Part shown: positions 5,815 through 8,942 of the stretch, one piece after another
Numbering within the stretch: the first letter of the stretch is position 1
Layout of the letters: each line of letters begins with the position of its first letter
DNA from: Burkholderiaceae bacterium
GTDB taxonomy: Bacteria > Pseudomonadota > Gammaproteobacteria > Burkholderiales > Burkholderiaceae_D
Assembly (NCBI GenBank): GCA_014379395.1
Contig: JACMLV010000049.1
Location: 1-8,942, forward strand
Length of the DNA: 8,942 nt
Direction of reading: 5' to 3'
Position numbers and translations under genes: made by a program
Notes under the pieces: model-generated
Seen by the model: only the letters and a program-made list of their open reading frames with translations
Databases searched by the model: none
What the model was told of the DNA's origin: nothing

Positions 5815-6456
5815 ATGCACCTCTCGAATTGGCTCGTCTTCTGCGGCCTGGCCCTGCTGGTCACCTTCACGCCCGGGCCGGGCGTCCTGCTGGCGATCTC
5901 GAACTCGGTGGCCGTGGGCCCGCGGCGCGCCATGATCAGCTCGTCGGGCAACGCGGCCGGCCTGTTCATCGTCTCCGGCGTGGCGATGGCCGGCATGGGC
6001 GTCGTGCTCGCCACCTCGGCGACCGCCTTCCTGGCCTTGAAACTGGCCGGCGCGCTGTACCTGATCTACCTCGGCGTCAAGCAATGGCGCAGCAAGGCCA
6101 GCATCTTGCCGGAAGCGGAATCGGAAGCCGCGCCAAGTCCGCGCCTGCCGTCGCGCCGCCTGTTCATCCAGGGCCTGACCGTGGCGCTGACCAATCCGAA
6201 GGCGATCCTGTTCTTCTCCGCCTTGTTCCCGCAATTTCTGACGCAGGACGCGCCGCTGCTGGAACAGTTCATCGTGCTGACGGGGACCTTCGCCACCTGC
6301 GCGATGCTGGCGCACGCCTTCTACGTCCTGCTCGCGCGCGCGCTGAAAAAGCAGCTCGCCAATCCGAAGCGCATGCGCCTGTTCAACCAGGGTTCCGGCG
6401 CGCTGTTCGTCTTGCTCGGCCTGAGTTTGCTGCGCCTGCGGAACAAGGCGGCCTGA
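5815..6456 (+). CDS. LysE/RhtB family exporter
   Basis: The 213-residue inner-membrane protein belongs to the LysE/RhtB amino-acid exporter superfamily. The N-terminal signature TPGPGVLLAISNSVAVG (19-35) and SSGNAAGL (43-50) are typical, as is ALTNPKAILFFSALFPQF (124-141). About six hydrophobic segments are visible, near 5-28, 44-65, 67-88, 118-142, 150-175 and 193-208, with a charged loop at about 90-115. The length is normal for the family. The substrate cannot be read from sequence; homoserine, threonine, leucine and lysine are family examples. The ATG at 5815 begins the first membrane segment, with only a short GGA about 7 bases upstream. The gene follows the rhlE terminator by 23 bases with no visible promoter between, and is closed by its own terminator. 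No divergent LysR-type regulator, often found beside such genes, is present. Confidence 0.92.
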   Translation: MHLSNWLVFCGLALLVTFTPGPGVLLAISNSVAVGPRRAMISSSGNAAGLFIVSGVAMAGMGVVLATSATAFLALKLAGALYLIYLGVKQWRSKASILPEAESEAAPSPRLPSRRLFIQGLTVALTNPKAILFFSALFPQFLTQDAPLLEQFIVLTGTFATCAMLAHAFYVLLARALKKQLANPKRMRLFNQGSGALFVLLGLSLLRLRNKAA

Positions 6457-6500
6457 GGCCCAACGCCAAGCCAGCGGCAAGCGCCCATCGTTATCATCGT

Positions 6501-6560
6501 CCGCGCGTGACGCGGCGGTCTATAAGGCGAAACGGCCACCAGAGCAATCTGGCGGCCGTT
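6501..6560 (+). repeat. 3' two-hairpin element, copy 2 (after the exporter gene)
   Basis: A first hairpin pairs CCGCG (6501-6505) with CGCGG (6511-6515). After a 15-base spacer the terminator stem begins within GAAACGGCCACC (6529-6540). The matching block after rhlE shares ACGCGGCGG, GAAACGG and CCACC in the same order and nearly the same spacing. This copy carries the T-run that copy 1 lacks. Confidence 0.5.
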
Positions 6561-6564
6561 TTTT
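6531..6564 (+). terminator. Intrinsic terminator of the exporter gene
   Basis: AACGGCCACCAGA (6531-6543) pairs with TCTGGCGGCCGTT (6548-6560) with one A/C mismatch, closed by a GCAA loop of the stable GNRA class, and followed by a run of six T (6559-6564). Confidence 0.9.
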
Positions 6565-6613
6565 ATTGCCTCCTCGACATTGCGCGAACCATTTTTTCCG
6601 CGTGGAAATACAG

Positions 6614-6622
6614 TGATACAAT
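6614..6622 (+). promoter_or_regulatory. Extended -10 promoter of the M10 protease gene
   Basis: TGATACAAT matches the extended -10 consensus TGnTATAAT except for one base. The -35 region (about 6593-6599) is a T-run rather than TTGACA, which an extended -10 can tolerate. Transcription would begin near 6629, about 48 bases before the ATG. The region is AT-rich compared with the flanking genes. Confidence 0.55.
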
Positions 6623-6676
6623 TTAATCCGATCGCGAACTGCCATTTCCCCTCCACCTTACTTCCAAACCATATAT

Positions 6677-8512
6677 ATGATTGCGACACCGGAAAAAACC
6701 GTCATCGTCAACCCTATCAGCGGCGACTACCGTATCGACGTTTTGCTGGCATCGGAAAGTGAACGCTGGAATTATGGACAGCCGTTCGGCACGCCGACCA
6801 CAGTCACCTTCAGCTTCATGTCCGCCTTCCCCAGCTACGCGGACGAAGAAGACAGCTATGGTTTTACCGTTTTCAATTCTGAACAACGAGCCGCGACCAG
6901 GGAGATTTTGAAGCTGATCTCCCAGCAGTTCAACATCACCTTCAAAGAAGTGGCCGATACGGCGGCCAGTTTTGGCAGCATCCGCTTGGGCAACAATTAC
7001 CAGGTCGATTCTTCGGGATATGCTAATTACCCCGACACGTTCGCGCCATTCGAGACCGCCGGCGACGTCTATCTGAACAATCCGGACCCGCACGAGGAGC
7101 AAGACATTGTCCCCGGCTCATTCGACTACGACACCATCGTGCATGAACTGTTGCACGCGCTCGGCTTGAAGCACCCGGGCAATTACAACGCGGGCGACGG
7201 GCCGTCGGTCGAGGCCGGCAATTATCTCGGCGAGGCCGAGGACAATGCGAGCAACTCCATCATGTCCTATATCGAAACGCCGACCGGTCAGAAGCAGGTG
7301 CGCGACTTCCTGGGCAACTTCGATTATCTGGCGATGAAATATCTGTACGGCGCGCGCCCCTTCCACAGCGGCGACAATAACTACGTCTACGACAATTCGA
7401 TCGGCAAAAGGCTCTCGATCATCAATGACACGGGCGGGACCGACACCATCAACGCCTCGGCCGTCACCTTCCGCGCCACGATCGACCTCAATCCGGGGGC
7501 CGACAGTTCGATCGGCGTCGCCCCCGACGGCAAGAGCGCGGCGCTGCAAAATCTGAGCCTGACCTATGACGCGGCGATCGAAAACGCGATCGGCACCGGC
7601 TTGTCCGACGTCATAAAGGGCAACGCCCTGGCCAATCAACTGACCGGCGGCGGCGGCAACGACACCATCGACGGCGGCGCCGGAACCGACACGCTCATCT
7701 ATGCCGGCAAGCGCGCCGATTTCTCCGTCGTCAAGTCGAGCACCGGCTTCACGATCAAGGATAAAGCCGGCGCCGAAGGCACCGACCGCGTCAGCGATAT
7801 CGAAAAAATCCAATTCCAAGACACCGCCTTGAGCATGGAATACAGCGACGTGGTGCAGGCGCTCTATCTCGGCTACTTCGGGCGCGCGGCCGATTATTTC
7901 GGCCTCGCCAATTTCCAGGCGCAACTGGCCCGTATCGGCGGACCGCGCAATGTCTCCGAATTGAGCGCCGCGTACGACTCGAATTCCGCGGTGCGCGACC
8001 TGATCAACTCCTTCAACGACAGCGCCGAGTCGAACGCACTCTATAACGGCGGCACGGTCAAGTTCGTCGGCGCGATCTACCAGAACATCCTGAACCGCGA
8101 TCCGGACCCGGAAGGGGCCGCGTTCTGGTCCGGCGCGATCGACGGCGGCGGCCTGTCGCGGGCCAACGCCTCGCTCTCGATCATGGCCGGCGCACTCGGC
8201 AACACGAGCGCGCTGGGCCTGCTGGACCGCGCGCTGGTGAACAATAAAATCGCCATCGCCGTCGATTTCACGCTGGCGCTCGACACCAGCGCGAAAGTGG
8301 CAGCGTACAGCGGCGACAACGCGGCCGCGGCCGTGCGCGACATGCTGGCCAACATCTCGTCCGCCACCGATCTGGCCGCGTTCCAGTCCGACATCGCCGA
8401 CACCATCGAGCACCTCGGCCAATCCGGGCCGAACGCGATGGCCGCGCAGGACGCCACCATGCCGACGCTGACACTGATCGGGCTGGCAGATACCCAAGGC
8501 CTGCTTCTGTAA
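6677..8512 (+). CDS. Serralysin-like M10 metalloprotease with RTX and DUF4214-like regions
   Basis: The 611-residue product is a probable secreted zinc endopeptidase. The metzincin motif HELLHALGLKHPG spans 156-168, giving zinc ligands His156, His160 and His166 and catalytic Glu157. The Met-turn is SIMSY (194-198), including the serralysin-type Tyr198. The catalytic domain starts almost at residue 1 (DYRIDVLLA at 17-25), so there is no long propeptide and no Sec signal. A short peptidase-M10 C-terminal/RTX part (about 245-345) has one good glycine-rich nonapeptide, GGGGNDTID (324-332), and weaker neighbours, predicted to bind calcium. From about 385 come DUF4214-like units: ALYLGYFGRAADYFGLANF (395-413) and AIYQNILNRDPDPEGAAFW (467-485). 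Lack of a signal peptide plus RTX repeats suggests type I secretion by a C-terminal signal; no ABC exporter genes are in the window. The ATG at 6677 lacks a clear Shine-Dalgarno. The gene is monocistronic with its own promoter. Confidence 0.9.
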   Translation: MIATPEKTVIVNPISGDYRIDVLLASESERWNYGQPFGTPTTVTFSFMSAFPSYADEEDSYGFTVFNSEQRAATREILKLISQQFNITFKEVADTAASFGSIRLGNNYQVDSSGYANYPDTFAPFETAGDVYLNNPDPHEEQDIVPGSFDYDTIVHELLHALGLKHPGNYNAGDGPSVEAGNYLGEAEDNASNSIMSYIETPTGQKQVRDFLGNFDYLAMKYLYGARPFHSGDNNYVYDNSIGKRLSIINDTGGTDTINASAVTFRATIDLNPGADSSIGVAPDGKSAALQNLSLTYDAAIENAIGTGLSDVIKGNALANQLTGGGGNDTIDGGAGTDTLIYAGKRADFSVVKSSTGFTIKDKAGAEGTDRVSDIEKIQFQDTALSMEYSDVVQALYLGYFGRAADYFGLANFQAQLARIGGPRNVSELSAAYDSNSAVRDLINSFNDSAESNALYNGGTVKFVGAIYQNILNRDPDPEGAAFWSGAIDGGGLSRANASLSIMAGALGNTSALGLLDRALVNNKIAIAVDFTLALDTSAKVAAYSGDNAAAAVRDMLANISSATDLAAFQSDIADTIEHLGQSGPNAMAAQDATMPTLTLIGLADTQGLLL

Positions 8513-8513
8513 C

Positions 8514-8553
8514 CGGCGGCCGGGGCGGCGCGGCCGACCGGGCCGGGCCGCCG
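8514..8553. terminator. GC-rich hairpin between convergent genes
   Basis: CGGCGGCC (8514-8521) pairs with GGCCGCCG (8546-8553), and CGGCC (8531-8535) can pair with GGCCG (8541-8545) inside. It fills the 58-base gap between the convergent protease gene and the EgtB/SenA-family gene. No T-tract exists on either strand, so it may stabilise 3' ends rather than terminate. Confidence 0.35.
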
Positions 8554-8570
8554 CCACCGATGCTGGAAAA

Positions 8571-8942
8571 CTACCAGGCGCAGGTGCGCAGGCCGGCGAA
8601 GATATCGCCGCGCTCGGGCAGATAGAAATTGCGGAACTTGGGCGAGCGCAGCCGCCGCGGGGTGGCGAACGAGGCGCCGCGCAAGACTTGATGCGTCATG
8701 AACCACGGATGCGAATACTCGCGGTAGCGGCCCGGCTCGAAGCCCGGATACGGCTCGAACGGCGTGGCCGTCCATTCCCACAACTGGCCCCAGCGAAACG
8801 CCGGGTGGCCGGCCAAGGCCGCGCACTCCCACTCGGCCTCGGTCGGCAAGCGCCGCCCGGCCCAGGCGCAATAGGCTTGCGCCTCGAACAAATTGATGTG
8901 GCGCACCGGCTCGGGCCCGGACAGCAGGCACGGCTGGCCGAA
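8571..8942 (-). CDS. EgtB/SenA-family nonheme iron enzyme, C-terminal part (partial)
   Basis: The last 123 residues of a minus-strand gene are visible; its 5' part lies beyond the window edge, and the frame is open to base 8942. The sequence is the end of an FGE-sulfatase (formylglycine-generating-enzyme-like) domain: PVRHINLFEAQAYCAWAGRRLPTEAEWE, then LWEWTATPFEPYPGFEP, YSHPWFMTHQVLRGASFATPRRLRSPKFRNFY, and the terminal GDIFAGLRTCAW. This pattern is that of ergothioneine-type sulfoxide synthases (EgtB) and the related selenoneine synthase SenA, iron(II) enzymes that join a sulfur or selenium donor to hercynine with oxygen. The DinB-like domain with the iron-binding histidines would be in the missing part. 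Betaproteobacteria carry both types, and the visible third does not let me decide. A GTG at 8906 is an internal codon, not the start. Confidence 0.85.
   Translation of the reverse strand, partial: FGQPCLLSGPEPVRHINLFEAQAYCAWAGRRLPTEAEWECAALAGHPAFRWGQLWEWTATPFEPYPGFEPGRYREYSHPWFMTHQVLRGASFATPRRLRSPKFRNFYLPERGDIFAGLRTCAW

Noticed and set aside
7118..8557. A 479-codon open frame on the minus strand opposite the protease gene
   Set aside because: It is Arg/Gly/Ala/Val-rich with no recognisable domain; the plus-strand frame has intact metzincin motifs.
1..8942. CRISPR array, tRNA, rRNA, insertion sequence, toxin-antitoxin pair or phage-defence cluster
   Set aside because: I saw no regularly spaced direct repeats, no transposase, integrase or defence-type domains, and no cloverleaf-like sequences with the conserved TTCGA loop in the gaps.

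Overview
The window looks like chromosomal DNA of a high-GC betaproteobacterium, most likely an Oxalobacteraceae member (Massilia, Duganella or Janthinobacterium type). The reasons are strong G/C preference at third codon positions, betaproteobacterial-looking MltD, FabI and RhlE proteins, and a secreted M10 protease carrying a DUF4214 tail, a combination common in that family. This taxonomic call is inference from protein character; no database search was possible.

Layout from left to right. A small DUF1993 protein (62-568, +) has its own extended -10 promoter and a strong Shine-Dalgarno. It converges on a two-gene minus-strand operon: a DUF1415 protein (1356-790) followed by a DUF1289 Cys4 protein (790-596), joined by a TGATG stop/start overlap. 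A divergent intergenic region holds a good sigma70-type promoter for the MltD-like lytic transglycosylase (1646-2986, +). A very GC-rich, hairpin-filled 134-base leader then precedes fabI (3121-3909, +), the enoyl-ACP reductase of fatty-acid synthesis. A 373-base, locally AT-rich gap, probably a long 5' leader, precedes a RhlE-type DEAD-box RNA helicase (4283-5677, +).

After the helicase come a GC-rich two-hairpin element and a strong intrinsic terminator, then a LysE/RhtB-type exporter gene (5815-6456, +) that starts only 23 bases past the terminator. The exporter is followed by a second, diverged copy of the hairpin element, here ending in a textbook terminator. An extended -10 promoter then drives a 611-residue serralysin-like metalloprotease with a short RTX segment and a DUF4214-like C-terminal region (6677-8512, +), probably a type I secretion substrate. 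The right edge holds the C-terminal third of a convergent gene of the EgtB/SenA sulfoxide/selenoneine synthase family (minus strand, running off the window).

Most genes are housekeeping or single-gene units with their own signals; they do not form one pathway. I found no CRISPR array, tRNA, rRNA, insertion sequence, phage gene or toxin-antitoxin pair, and no clear undescribed multi-gene system. The points most worth a second look are the repeated 3' element, the structured leaders of fabI and the helicase gene, the domain composition of the protease, and the identity of the partial EgtB/SenA gene.
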